64,000 nt of DNA. Source: Roseibium sp. (lineage in GTDB: Bacteria; Pseudomonadota; Alphaproteobacteria; Rhizobiales; Stappiaceae). Where the stretch lies: the NCBI GenBank assembly GCA_017643215.1, contig JAEPNV010000005.1, forward strand, positions 248,001 through 312,000, read 5' to 3'. The notes beneath the pieces are model-generated. The model had not been told where the DNA came from and did no database searches. It saw only the letters and a list, made by a program, of their open reading frames with translations. The translations under genes and the position numbers were made by a program. Positions 46,014-55,158 of this stretch are shown here, one piece after another (the stretch's first letter is position 1; each line of letters opens with the position of its first letter).

Positions 46014-47564
46014 ATGAACAGGGTTGATGACTCTAGTTGTTTCGGCGGCGCGACCGCCAAACGCGACCGCTCTTCGGATCGCCGAGATGGCCCGGTTGGC
46101 TTTGGCCCCATGGCGCCGGTGCGCCGGTTGGGCCGTTTGGCCGCGGCACTTTGCATCGCGGCGACGGTCGCGGCCTGCCAGCTCCTCGGAGACGGATCGC
46201 AGGTCGGCACGGTTGCACCCGGTTCCCTCCGGCCAAATCTTGCCGCCGACATCGGCGCGCGGGAACATCCCCGTGTCGTTGCCACCTACGGCGGCGTCTA
46301 CAAGAACCCGGGCGCGGAACGGGCGGTTGCCAGCGTTGTCGGCCGTCTGGTCGAAGCCTCCCAGGATCCGTCACAGAGCTACCGCATTACAATCTTGAAT
46401 TCCCCGGCGATCAATGCGTTCGCGCTGCCGGGCGGTTATCTTTACGTGACGCGCGGACTTCTTGCCCTTGCCAATGACACGTCGGAGCTTGCCGCCGTGC
46501 TCGCCCATGAAATGGCGCATGTGACCGCCAATCACGCCATCGAGCGCCAGCAGCGGGCCGAGGCGCGGGACCTGGCCGACCGGATCCTGACCAACGTGGT
46601 GCGTGATTCCGAACAGGCCCGGCAGGCGATCATTTCCTCCCAATTGTCGTTTGCACGGTTTTCCCAGGTCCAGGAACTGGAGGCCGATGCGATCGGCGTG
46701 AAAACGCTTGCCGGCGCCGGTTTTGATCCCTATGCCGCGGCCCGGTTTTTGACGTCAATGGCGAACTACGCCAAGTACCAGTCGGCGCAGAAGGAAACAT
46801 CGGCTGCTCCGGATTTCCTGTCGTCTCATCCCACAACGCCGGAACGCCTGTCGATCGCGGTGAAAGCGGCGCGGCAGGTTGGGGCGCCCGGGATCGGGGA
46901 GCGGGACCGCGATCGCTATCTCGGGCAGATCGACGGCATGCTGTTCGGCGATGATCCGCTGGAAGGATTTGTGCGCGGCCGGGCTTTCCTGCACAAGGCG
47001 CTCGGAATCGGCTTTACCGTTCCGCAAGGCTATGTTCTGGAAAACACACCGGAGGCTGTTTTGGCCAGCAATGGCGATGGAACGGCGATGCGGTTCGATG
47101 GGGCTGATCTCTCCAGCTTTGACAGTTTGAGCGATTATATGACCTCCGGCTGGATCAATGGTCTCCTGCCGCAAAGCGTGCGAGAGACAACGATCAATGG
47201 CCTTCCGGGCGTCACCGGTGCGGCGATTACACAAGGCTGGTCGTTCCGGATCGCGGTATTGCGGATCGGGCGGACGGGCTACCGCTTCATATTCGCAAGC
47301 CGGTCGCCCAATGATGCCTATGAAACCGAATTCCGCCAGACAGCGGAGAGCTTTCGCCAATTGACACCGACCGAACGCGCGAGGTTGCGCTCGCTCCGGA
47401 TCAAGGTCGTCACATCCAAGCCCGGCGATACCCCGCGCAGTCTGGCGATCGGCATGAGCGGCGTGGACGCGGCCCGGCGCCTGGCGTTTTTCTTGGTGCT
47501 GAACGGTCTCGATGCGAACAGGCCGATCCCGCCCGGAACGACCGTGAAGCTGGTCGTGGATTGA
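46014..47564 (+). CDS. M48-family metalloprotease lipoprotein
   Basis: This 516-residue protein carries a lipobox ending in Cys55 (AATVAAC), so it is probably a membrane-anchored periplasmic lipoprotein. The zinc motif HEMAH is at 165-169 and the third ligand lies in ELEAD (221-225). AFALPGGYLYVTRGLL before the zinc site is typical of the BepA/YfgC-like group that handles outer-membrane protein quality. A long C-terminal part includes a LysM-like end with KPGDTPRSLA. GGGAGGA precedes ATG 46014. The TGA overlaps the TTG start of the next gene. Confidence 0.88.
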   Translation: MNRVDDSSCFGGATAKRDRSSDRRDGPVGFGPMAPVRRLGRLAAALCIAATVAACQLLGDGSQVGTVAPGSLRPNLAADIGAREHPRVVATYGGVYKNPGAERAVASVVGRLVEASQDPSQSYRITILNSPAINAFALPGGYLYVTRGLLALANDTSELAAVLAHEMAHVTANHAIERQQRAEARDLADRILTNVVRDSEQARQAIISSQLSFARFSQVQELEADAIGVKTLAGAGFDPYAAARFLTSMANYAKYQSAQKETSAAPDFLSSHPTTPERLSIAVKAARQVGAPGIGERDRDRYLGQIDGMLFGDDPLEGFVRGRAFLHKALGIGFTVPQGYVLENTPEAVLASNGDGTAMRFDGADLSSFDSLSDYMTSGWINGLLPQSVRETTINGLPGVTGAAITQGWSFRIAVLRIGRTGYRFIFASRSPNDAYETEFRQTAESFRQLTPTERARLRSLRIKVVTSKPGDTPRSLAIGMSGVDAARRLAFFLVLNGLDANRPIPPGTTVKLVVD

Positions 47565-48487
47565 CGGGCGCTCAGGACAAGGGCGCTGACGATGACCGGT
47601 ATCTGATTTCAGCCTGGTGCGCCCAGAACCTCGTCCGCGCGCAGTTTCCCCGTTGGGGCGATCTGCGGGTGAGCGAGGTGGCCGATCAGGGATGGGACAA
47701 TCGGACGTTCCGGCTGGGACGCACCATGCTTTTGCGGTTTCCGACGGCTGACCGGTATGTTCCGCAAGTGGGCAAAGAACATCGATGGCTGCCGTTTTGG
47801 GCCAAACATCTTGACGTTGACATCCCGCTGCCGCTGGAAAAGGGGGCACCGGGCAATGATTATCCGTGGCCATGGTCGGTCTATCGGTGGGTTCCCGGGA
47901 CCAGCGCAAATCATCCGGCGGGGCAAACCTCGGTATCATTGGCAGAGAATGCCGCCGCGTTCCTTCACGCGCTTCAAAGGATACCCGCCGAATCCGCGCC
48001 CCTGGCGGGGGCGGAAAACTTCTTTCGAGGCGGGCCTGTCAATCACTACGATCGTGAAACGCGGGAGTGCCTATCGCGCCTGCGGACTGTGCTGGACGTC
48101 GTGCCTGCGGTCCGGATTTGGGAGCAAGCCCTTTCGGCGCCCTATGGCGGGCCACCCGTCTGGGTGCATGGCGACCTGACGCCGGCCAACCTGCTTGTGC
48201 GGGCCGGCAAATTGGTCGGAGTTATCGATTTCGGTCAATGCGCGGTCGGTGACCCGGCCTGTGACCTGACGATGGCTTGGACCTTTTTTCAAGGACCCGC
48301 CCAGGCGGCGTTTTTGGCCGCCGCACCGGCCGACGAAGCCATGTGGTGCCGCGCGAGGGGCTGGGCGTTGTGGAAAGGTCTTGTACAAATCCGGGACGCA
48401 CAAACAGGGTCCCAAAGCCACATGGCCGCAATGGCAACGATCTTCCGGCTGGTTGAAGACAAAAAAACACCCGGTTCTTGCGGGTAA
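47561..48487 (+). CDS. aminoglycoside phosphotransferase-fold protein
   Basis: This 308-residue protein has the APH/choline-kinase fold. The catalytic loop is VWVHGDLTPANLLV and the metal-binding segment is VIDFGQCAVGDPACDLTMAW. The N-terminal lobe (WDNRTFRLGRTMLLRFP) fits the nucleotide site. Family members phosphorylate many small molecules or are not antibiotic-related at all, so resistance should not be assumed. The only start near the family N-terminus is TTG 47561, which overlaps the protease stop (TTGA), implying translational coupling. Confidence 0.85.
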   Translation: MTGAQDKGADDDRYLISAWCAQNLVRAQFPRWGDLRVSEVADQGWDNRTFRLGRTMLLRFPTADRYVPQVGKEHRWLPFWAKHLDVDIPLPLEKGAPGNDYPWPWSVYRWVPGTSANHPAGQTSVSLAENAAAFLHALQRIPAESAPLAGAENFFRGGPVNHYDRETRECLSRLRTVLDVVPAVRIWEQALSAPYGGPPVWVHGDLTPANLLVRAGKLVGVIDFGQCAVGDPACDLTMAWTFFQGPAQAAFLAAAPADEAMWCRARGWALWKGLVQIRDAQTGSQSHMAAMATIFRLVEDKKTPGSCG

Positions 48488-48569
48488 ACCGTAGGACCGG
48501 GCCGAGTTGGTTGGGGTTTGAAAGCTGTAATCTGCGCCGATTTAGCGAACGGGATCTATTCGCCTTGGG

Positions 48570-49445
48570 TTAGACGGACAGTGAATACGCTGCCTCGTCC
48601 GGCTGGCGGTTCAACAACGCGGTTTTCAGTTTCTCCATGGCCCGGCTTTCGATCTGCCGGACCCGTTCCTTGGAAATACCGAGTTTTTCGCCAAGCGACT
48701 CCAGTGTCGCGCCATCTTCAGAAAGCCGACGTTCACGGACGATCTTGAGCTCCCGGTCGGTGAGAACGTCGAGCGCAGAAGTCAGCCACCGCCGCCGGCG
48801 CTCTGCGTCGATGTTCGCAGTGACAATCTCATCGGGAAGGGGTGCATCGGACACCAAGAAGTCCTGCCGGTCGGCACTGGACCCTTCCGCATCGATCATC
48901 GGCGCATTCAAGGACGTGTCCGGCCCGGACAGCCGGGCGTTCATGAGCGCCACATCCGATTGCTTGACGCCGATCGCGTCCGCGATCTTTTGATGTAGTT
49001 CTGAGTCCGAAATGGTCTGCTGGTTGCCCGACAGCTTGGCGCGCAAACGGCGCAAATTGAAGAACAGAGCTTTTTGTGAGGAGGATGTTCCGCCCCGGAC
49101 GATCGACCAATTCCGAAGGATGTAATCCTGGATCGACGCTCTGATCCACCAGGTCGCATAGGTGGAGAACCGTACTTCCCGCTCCGGTTCAAAGCGGGCC
49201 GCCGCCTCGAGAAGCCCGACGTGGCCTTCTTGGATCAAATCGCCAAGCGGCAAACCGAAATTGCGAAACCGGGACGCGACGGCGATCACCAGCCGCATGT
49301 GCGCAAGCGACAGTTTCTCGAGCGCCTTTTCGTCTTTGTTGTCGCGCCACCGGACGGCAAGCGCATGCTCTTCTTCCCGGGTGAGGTAGGGCGCCTTCAT
49401 GGCCGCGCGGACCAGTTGACGTCGCTCTCCGAGTGCTGTGGACAT
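48570..49445 (-). CDS. rpoH2: heat-shock type sigma factor RpoH2
   Basis: This 291-residue sigma-70 family protein has region 2 (GDLIQEGHVGLLEAAARFEP, then STYATWWIRASIQDYIL) and region 4 (ATLESLGEKLGISKERVRQI). The RpoH box region reads NWSIVRGGTSSSQKALFFNL, which is the RpoH2 form in alphaproteobacteria; RpoH1 usually has LVKMGTT here. RpoH2 is linked to oxidative, photo-oxidative and general stress in relatives. GGAG lies 7 bases before ATG 49445; an ATG 27 bases further up is possible. No clear promoter was identified upstream. Confidence 0.92.
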   Translation of the reverse strand: MSTALGERRQLVRAAMKAPYLTREEEHALAVRWRDNKDEKALEKLSLAHMRLVIAVASRFRNFGLPLGDLIQEGHVGLLEAAARFEPEREVRFSTYATWWIRASIQDYILRNWSIVRGGTSSSQKALFFNLRRLRAKLSGNQQTISDSELHQKIADAIGVKQSDVALMNARLSGPDTSLNAPMIDAEGSSADRQDFLVSDAPLPDEIVTANIDAERRRRWLTSALDVLTDRELKIVRERRLSEDGATLESLGEKLGISKERVRQIESRAMEKLKTALLNRQPDEAAYSLSV

Positions 49446-49604
49446 GCGGTTGCTCCATGTTGTTCGTTTCATCTACGCGGGTATTTGGCAAGCAGATCAA
49501 CATGGAGCACTGTGTCGGCTGACCGGAGAGCGCTGGGGGGGCGAAAAATCGAGGCGCTTCCGCTGGTTAGGCAGATATGCACGATTTTGTGATCGCTGGT
49601 GGAT

Positions 49605-49640
49605 CAACCAAAAAAAGGGCCCGGAAACCGGACCCTTTCG
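49605..49640 (-). terminator. rho-independent terminator of carD
   Basis: On the minus strand AAAGGGTCCGG and CCGGGCCCTTT pair over 11 bp with one G-U and a TTT loop, followed by more T residues. It lies about 23 bp after the carD stop and separates carD from rpoH2. Confidence 0.85.
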
Positions 49641-49661
49641 ATTGCGGAGCTGGAAAGCAGA

Positions 49662-50243
49662 TCAGGCCGCTTCTTCCTGATCATCATTTCCGGTCTCGTC
49701 GCCCGCAGCGGCCTTAAGCCGGCTTGGCGATTTGGCCAGGTTTTGTTCGATCTGTTTGGTGGCCTCGGTTTCGGAGCATTTGTTGACAGCCGCGATCTCA
49801 CGCGCCATCCGGTCGAGGGCCGCTTCGTAAAGCTGGCGTTCAGAATAGGATTGTTCCGGCTGGTTCTCGGACCGGTACAGATCCCGCACAACCTCGGAAA
49901 TCGCGATCAGGTCGCCGGAATTGATCTTGGCCTCATATTCCTGCGCCCGCCGGCTCCACATCGTGCGCTTGATGCGCGGACGGCCGCGAACGGTCTCCAG
50001 CGCCTTTTTGACCGCGGCGGGATCACCGAGCTTGCGCATTCCCACGGACGCGATTTTCGCGACGGGGACACGCAGTGTCATCTTGTCTTTTTCAAAGACG
50101 ATGACAAGCAGTTCCAGCGAATGACCCGCGACATTTTGTTCTTCAATGGCAGTAATTTGGCCAACGCCATGCGACGGGTAAACGATGTATTCGCCTGTTT
50201 TAAATCCCTGACGCTGCGCGGCCTTCTTGGTATTGGTTGCCAT
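49662..50243 (-). CDS. carD: CarD-family transcription factor
   Basis: This 193-residue protein has the CarD/CdnL N-terminal Tudor-like domain (GEYIVYPSHGVGQITAIEEQ) that contacts RNA polymerase beta, and a helical C-terminal domain (MWSRRAQEYEAKINSGDLIA, then VVRDLYRSE) that touches promoter DNA. It stabilises open complexes, often at rRNA promoters. The start at 50243 has AGGAG about 10 bases upstream. A charged, acidic tail (ETGNDDQEEAA) ends the protein. A strong terminator follows. Confidence 0.93.
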   Translation of the reverse strand: MATNTKKAAQRQGFKTGEYIVYPSHGVGQITAIEEQNVAGHSLELLVIVFEKDKMTLRVPVAKIASVGMRKLGDPAAVKKALETVRGRPRIKRTMWSRRAQEYEAKINSGDLIAISEVVRDLYRSENQPEQSYSERQLYEAALDRMAREIAAVNKCSETEATKQIEQNLAKSPSRLKAAAGDETGNDDQEEAA

Positions 50244-50716
50244 TCTCGTGTCTTCTCCTGCGCAGTTGCCGGTCATGTCGACCGTCGGGAACCGAGGTGA
50301 TGCGGTTCCCGTTCCTGTTTCGACGCACAAAACCAACCTGCGATCCGATCTCTTGGAACGCCTGTTGATATTGGGCGTGTTTGGGTAGTCAGCCGGTGAA
50401 TTCCACTTTAATCCCTGATCCGTTGCGCGAAGCGTCTACTTGAAATCGCAAGCCTGCCATCCTGGTCAGCCTTTGCGTTGCCGGTATCCTCCGCTCCAGG
50501 GGAAATTGGTCATGGTTGGACGACTGAACAGTATATATAGCATACGGTTGCATAAATTTAAAGTGTGCTGCTTCACTGCAGCACAGTTTGATGCCATGCA
50601 CAAAAGCATGTCATTCCCGTTTTACGATTTCTCTATCCACGGCGCCCGCAGTCGAACTGTTGACGGCTCGTGCCAAGTCGTTGTCGCAAAATTACCTATG
50701 GCCCGGCTGGCAGATG
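50244..50716. other. non-coding region between carD and fdxA with hairpins
   Basis: About 470 bp that must contain the carD promoter (minus strand) and the fdxA 3' end. It has an AT-rich core (AGTATATATAG, CATAAATTTAAA) next to an 8-bp perfect stem at 50564-50585 and a small GCATG hairpin after it. No protein-like frame is present. Confidence 0.45.
50564..50585. other. perfect hairpin in the carD-fdxA gap
   Basis: TGTGCTGC (50564-50571) and GCAGCACA (50578-50585) pair perfectly around TTCACT. On the minus strand it is followed by CTTTAAATTT, which could end fdxA transcription about 130 bp after its stop, or end a small RNA. Confidence 0.4.
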
Positions 50717-51049
50717 TCAAGCTGGGCCGTTCGGCGAGAAAAACTGCTCGAGCTTGTTGTCTTTACCGTCAAATTGTTCCGCGTCCGGTAAAGGTTCTTT
50801 CTTCTCAGTGATATTCGGCCATTTTTCGGAATACTCGGCATTCAGCTCGATCCATTTTTCCAGGCCCGGCTCGGTGTCCGGCAAAATGGCCTCGGCCGGA
50901 CATTCGGGTTCGCACACGCCGCAATCGATACATTCGTCTGGATGGATCACAAGCATGTTTTCGCCTTCGTAGAAACAATCCACCGGGCAGACTTCCACGC
51001 AATCGGTGTACTTGCACTTGATGCAGTTGTCCGTGACAACGTAGGTCAT
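50717..51049 (-). CDS. fdxA: seven-iron ferredoxin FdxA
   Basis: This 110-residue ferredoxin carries one 3Fe-4S and one 4Fe-4S cluster. Cysteines 9, 17 and 50 match the 3Fe-4S ligands of Azotobacter ferredoxin I, and 21, 40, 43 and 46 match the 4Fe-4S ligands; Cys12 and Cys25 are the usual extra ones. It is a soluble electron carrier, partner unknown. It is on the same strand as the S4-protein and helicase genes upstream, a conserved order in the group, but is separated from them by about 220 bp. Confidence 0.95.
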   Translation of the reverse strand: MTYVVTDNCIKCKYTDCVEVCPVDCFYEGENMLVIHPDECIDCGVCEPECPAEAILPDTEPGLEKWIELNAEYSEKWPNITEKKEPLPDAEQFDGKDNKLEQFFSPNGPA

Positions 51050-51269
51050 CGCGATCCTCTAAAAGGCAAATCTAAGGGCCGTTCCGAACTGATGCGTTGC
51101 GCGCCCCAAACGGCGGCGCAATGCACTCAGTATTTATCGGTGTCTGGAGCTTCCGCTTCAAGTGCTCTGGGTAGCCGGTTTGGGCATTGCGCGCAAGCTT
51201 TCGACAACGCCCGCTCGGTAATCCATTGAAAATCAAGGGCGCACGGCGCGCCTTTTGAAGAACGGGATT

Positions 51270-51680
51270 TCAATCCTGCTCGCGCAAAGCCTCAAGGCGC
51301 CGCCTGTCCTTTTTTGTCGGCCGCCCGGTGCCCGGATCACGCTGGCCAACGGTCATGACAGGTGTTCGCGCCGCAGGTCGCGGTGGCGGGGTCAGATCCT
51401 CGTACAACAACTGGGCCTCGGAAAAGGGGCCACGCCGGGTGCCGAGCTTTTGAACCTTGAGAACGAGGACCTTCCGGTCCAGCGCGATTGTGAGCACATC
51501 GCCGACACGGACCTGCTTGCTGGCCGCGGAAACCTTTTCGCGATTGATGCGCAGCCGGCCGCCGGCTGCCAGTTTTTGGGCCAACGACCGGGACTTGGTC
51601 ACCCTGGCGTACCAGAGCCACTTGTCGATCCTTAATCCGGCCGACCCTGAGGGCGCGTGCTGATCGGTGTCCTGGCTCAG
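51270..51680 (-). CDS. RNA-binding S4-domain protein (HslR-like), probable CTG start
   Basis: The S4 fold needs the helix LRIDKWLWYARVTKSRSLAQ, but the first ATG/GTG/TTG in frame is GTG 51602, inside that helix. Reading upstream, the frame runs to the TAG of the helicase gene (51684-51686). CTG at 51678-51680 is preceded by AAGGA with 7-base spacing, and gives an ordinary leader MSQDTDQHAPSG. I therefore annotate CTG as the probable start (136 residues). HslR-like proteins bind stalled 50S subunits or structured RNA. The basic C-terminal tail (GRPTKKDRRRLEALRE) fits. GTG 51602 is the alternative. Confidence 0.75.
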   Translation of the reverse strand: MSQDTDQHAPSGSAGLRIDKWLWYARVTKSRSLAQKLAAGGRLRINREKVSAASKQVRVGDVLTIALDRKVLVLKVQKLGTRRGPFSEAQLLYEDLTPPPRPAARTPVMTVGQRDPGTGRPTKKDRRRLEALREQD

Positions 51681-51683
51681 ACC

Positions 51684-54600
51684 CTAATCCTTCGCATTCA
51701 TGTTTTCCTTCAAGGCCATGAGCGCCGCGAAAGGCGAATTTGGATCGATCGGCTTCTCACGCGGAGCCGGCTTGTCCTTGCGGTTCGGTGCGCCTGTGTT
51801 CCCGCCCTTGCCTTTGTGCGGTTTTCCGGCTTTGCGCTCTTTGCCGCCAGGATGCTTTGTGTCACGCCCGCCGGCTTTGCGGTTTTCAGAGCGCCGGACG
51901 TCTTTTGCCCCGCGCGGCCTATGGCGGCGTTCAGACCGCCCGGGACGCCAGATCTGGATCGTTACCGTTTCCATTTCAACGGCTCCCGTGTCAGCGTCCG
52001 TTTCCTTCGGTGCTTGATCGGAAGCGGTATTCTGGTCGCCGCCCTCGCCGGTGTTATCTTGCGCTTCTGCGGGTCGTTCGCCCGCATCACCGGATTGCGG
52101 CGCCGCTTCGGCAGCCGTTTCGCCGCCCGCCGGGGTCCCGGGCTGGTCCACGACTGTTGCCTCACCCGTAGGTGCGGCCGGCGCCTCCGGGACCGTCTCG
52201 GCCTGCGCCGTTGTGGAGGGCACGGCTGCCTCTGAATCCGCGGCGGTTTCTGGGTCCGTCTCGGCTTGCGGGCTGTCCGGACTCTCTGCATCCGGTTCCG
52301 GCTTGCGAACAACCGGGCGCTGGACGTCGCGGTTTTCAGCCCGATATCCGAGCGACTTTAGAACCTCGGCAAAATCCTCGCCGGCACACCCGAGCAAAGA
52401 TGTCATAGAAACGGTGACGGTGAAGCCACCCCCTTGGGCGATCGCGCCTTCGGGCGGTTCCACTTCAGCGTCCAACGGTTTCCAGGCGATCAGTGGACGG
52501 ATCAGGTCGGCAAGGCGCTCCAAAATATCGACCCGGACCGCGCGGGGCCCGCACAACCGGAAGCCGACCACTTTGTAAAGCGGTTTCGCGATGGAGTCGT
52601 CGACCGGAATGGACGTGCGGCCGGACGCCGAAAGCTGCGGCAGTTCCGACAAGCCGGCCATGTCAAGGGCACCGTTTTTCAGGGCCCAAAGCTGCGCAAG
52701 CAGTTGGCTTGGTGCCGGTTTCAGCAGGGCCGGCACGAAAACGGTGTACGCGCCAAAGCGGACGCCATGTTTGCGCAAGGATGCACGCATGTCCTGGTCA
52801 AGTTGCCGGATTTCGTCCGCGGCCTGCTGGCGTTCCAGGATGCCGAGCCCTTCCACGATCTGGAAGGCAATCCCGCGCGCCAAGCCTTCCAGGCTGTCCG
52901 CTGATTTCAGATCGACCAGGGGTTTCAGCAGCGCTTCAATATGTGCCTTGATCCAGAGATCGAGGCGGTCTTGCACCTTGTCGCGCGTTGGACCTGTCAA
53001 GTGTTCGTCCGCAAGGAGCAGCACGGAGGGCGAGAGCACCTCGTCGCCGGCTGCCAGCTTGGCCACCGGCTCGCCGCGCCAGCGGACGGTGGCGTCCGCC
53101 GTCAATATGAAATCGGCGTTTTCCGACCGGGCAAGCCTGTCCGCCCGGCTGTCGATTTCCGTGGTCAATGCTTTTTGCGCCGCGGCCCGAACCGCCTTGC
53201 CGTCCGGGCCTTCGGCCGCGGCATCTGGCGCAAACCGGAAGCCAAGCAAGTTGCCGATATGCTGACCTTCCACGAGCACATCGCCGCTCGATGTAATTTC
53301 CGCTTCCAGCATCGCGTTCTCTCTCAAACGTCGCATCAAAACACTTGTCCGCCGGTCCACGAACCTTTGGGTCAGTCGCTCATGCAGCGCGTCGGACAGC
53401 TTGTCTTCTATGCCCCGGGTCACCTCTTGCCAATGGGCAGGATCCACGAGCCAATCCGGCCGGTTGGCGACAAAGGTCCAAGTCCGGATATGGGCGATCC
53501 GGTTCGCCAATGTGTCGATATCACCATCCGTGCGATCTGCGAAGGCCAATTGCCGGGAGAACCAGTCTTCCGCGATGTTTCCATCCTCGATCAAATGGAC
53601 ATAGATCGCACGCAGGAGGTCCCCATGATTGGCCGGTGCGATTTTGCGGTAGTCCGGCACCTGGCAGACGTCCCACAGCAGTTCGACAGCTTTGTGGCCC
53701 CGGGCCATGCCGTTCACCGCCGGATCCCTGGTCAAATGGTCGAGTGCGGCGACGTCCTCGCTGGTCGGTGTCCGCGCGAGGCCGACTTCGCGGGGAGCGG
53801 TATCGAGGCTGCGCTTCAAATCGGCCACGGAGGAAAAGTCCAGCACTCTGTTGCGCCATTGCAGCACTTTCAGCGCGTCGAAGTGATGGCTTTCGATCCG
53901 CTCAATCAAGTCGTCTGCAAGCGGGTCGACCCGGCCCGTGACACCAAACGTGCCGTCCCGGGTATGCCGGCCGGCCCGGCCGGCGATTTGTCCCATTTCC
54001 GCCGGTGTGAGCTGGCGATACTGGTAGCCGTCATATTTGCGGGTGCCGGCGAACGCGATGTGGTCGACATCCAGATTCAGACCCATGCCAATCGCATCGG
54101 TTGCGACCATGTGATCGACATCGCCGTTCTGGAACAGTTCAACTTGCGCATTTCGAGTCCGCGGGCTCAACGATCCGAGGACGACAGCCGCCCCGCCGCG
54201 CTGGCGCCGGATCAGTTCCGCGATGCCGTAGACTTCATCGGAGGAAAACGCGACGATGGCCGACCGCGGCGGCAAGCGCGACACTTTCTTGGAACCGGCA
54301 TAGGCCAATACCGACATCCGCGGGCGCGTGACGACATTGAGCCCGGGGATCAGTTTTTCCAGAAGCGGGCGTACGGTTGCCGCGCCCAACAGCAAGGTTT
54401 CCGATTGACCCCGCAGGTTCAATATCCGGTCGGTGAACACATGGCCCCGGTCAAGGTTTCCGGCCAGTTGCACTTCATCGATCGCCACGAACTCCGTCTG
54501 CAGATCGAGCGGCATGGCCTCAACGGTCGACACCCAGAACCGCGGGGCGTCCGGAATGATCTTCTCTTCGCCGGTGATCAGCGCGACGGATGCTTCGCCC

Positions 54601-54791
54601 GCGCGCTCAACAACCCGGCCATAGACTTCGCGCGCCAAAAGCCGCAGGGGCAATCCGATAAGCCCGGATTGCTGGGCCAGCATGCGCTCGATCGCCAGAT
54701 GGGTCTTGCCGGTGTTGGTTGGTCCAAGAACCGCGGTGACGGTCCGGGACCGGGCCATGGGCGGAACAGACGGAATTTGCAGACGGGACAT
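51684..54791 (-). CDS. SUV3/MgpS-like DEAD-family RNA helicase
   Basis: This protein of about 1035 residues is a superfamily 2 helicase. Walker A is VLGPTNTGKTHLAIERM, the DEVQ motif follows in AIDEVQLAGN, and motif VI is QIAGRAGRHTRDGTFGV. The middle has the SUV3-like C-terminal helical region. The last ~190 residues are a low-complexity tail rich in Glu, Pro, Ala and Thr and then very basic (Lys/Arg/Gly), as in RNA-binding tails. It probably unwinds RNA in degradation or ribosome processes. ATG 54791 is preferred; a second ATG 11 residues later is possible. The S4 protein frame follows directly after its TAG. Confidence 0.88.
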   Translation of the reverse strand: MSRLQIPSVPPMARSRTVTAVLGPTNTGKTHLAIERMLAQQSGLIGLPLRLLAREVYGRVVERAGEASVALITGEEKIIPDAPRFWVSTVEAMPLDLQTEFVAIDEVQLAGNLDRGHVFTDRILNLRGQSETLLLGAATVRPLLEKLIPGLNVVTRPRMSVLAYAGSKKVSRLPPRSAIVAFSSDEVYGIAELIRRQRGGAAVVLGSLSPRTRNAQVELFQNGDVDHMVATDAIGMGLNLDVDHIAFAGTRKYDGYQYRQLTPAEMGQIAGRAGRHTRDGTFGVTGRVDPLADDLIERIESHHFDALKVLQWRNRVLDFSSVADLKRSLDTAPREVGLARTPTSEDVAALDHLTRDPAVNGMARGHKAVELLWDVCQVPDYRKIAPANHGDLLRAIYVHLIEDGNIAEDWFSRQLAFADRTDGDIDTLANRIAHIRTWTFVANRPDWLVDPAHWQEVTRGIEDKLSDALHERLTQRFVDRRTSVLMRRLRENAMLEAEITSSGDVLVEGQHIGNLLGFRFAPDAAAEGPDGKAVRAAAQKALTTEIDSRADRLARSENADFILTADATVRWRGEPVAKLAAGDEVLSPSVLLLADEHLTGPTRDKVQDRLDLWIKAHIEALLKPLVDLKSADSLEGLARGIAFQIVEGLGILERQQAADEIRQLDQDMRASLRKHGVRFGAYTVFVPALLKPAPSQLLAQLWALKNGALDMAGLSELPQLSASGRTSIPVDDSIAKPLYKVVGFRLCGPRAVRVDILERLADLIRPLIAWKPLDAEVEPPEGAIAQGGGFTVTVSMTSLLGCAGEDFAEVLKSLGYRAENRDVQRPVVRKPEPDAESPDSPQAETDPETAADSEAAVPSTTAQAETVPEAPAAPTGEATVVDQPGTPAGGETAAEAAPQSGDAGERPAEAQDNTGEGGDQNTASDQAPKETDADTGAVEMETVTIQIWRPGRSERRHRPRGAKDVRRSENRKAGGRDTKHPGGKERKAGKPHKGKGGNTGAPNRKDKPAPREKPIDPNSPFAALMALKENMNAKD

Positions 54792-55099
54792 GCGCGGGAC
54801 TAGGGCTCTTTGCTTGAGTGACAAAGCGCTATGCGGCCAATAACGCGGGCTGTCTAGCACAGCAGCAAGCGCCGTGTCCTGTGGAGATTTTGCCCCCTTT
54901 TCCCATGTCCACACTGAGGTTTGCCGGCTGCGGGAACGGGTGTGGAACAAAACTTGATCGAATCGGTGACTCGCACGGATTCAGGTTTCGTTCCCTACGA
55001 GATTTGGATCAACGATCATGACCACCCACGAAATGCTGAATCTTTTGAATCCCTTGTGTCAATTTCCCGCCCATTGCACTTAATACGGGAAAACTAGGT

Positions 55100-55115
55100 C
55101 AATAATTAATTATTG
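55100..55115. promoter_or_regulatory. perfect 16-bp palindrome upstream of luxR
   Basis: CAATAATTAATTATTG is identical to its reverse complement. It lies about 275 bp before the LuxR-family start in AT-rich DNA. It could be an operator or a nucleoid-protein site. Confidence 0.5.
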
Positions 55116-55158
55116 CTAAAAGTCAGGGGTTGATTTTTTGCTTCATTCAACACCGAAT

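Noticed and set aside
47561..48487. Aminoglycoside resistance gene
   Set aside because: The fold is right, but the family is broad and chromosomal copies coupled to housekeeping genes are usually not resistance enzymes.
52941..54803. 620-codon open frame on the plus strand
   Set aside because: It is antisense to the helicase, which has intact helicase motifs.
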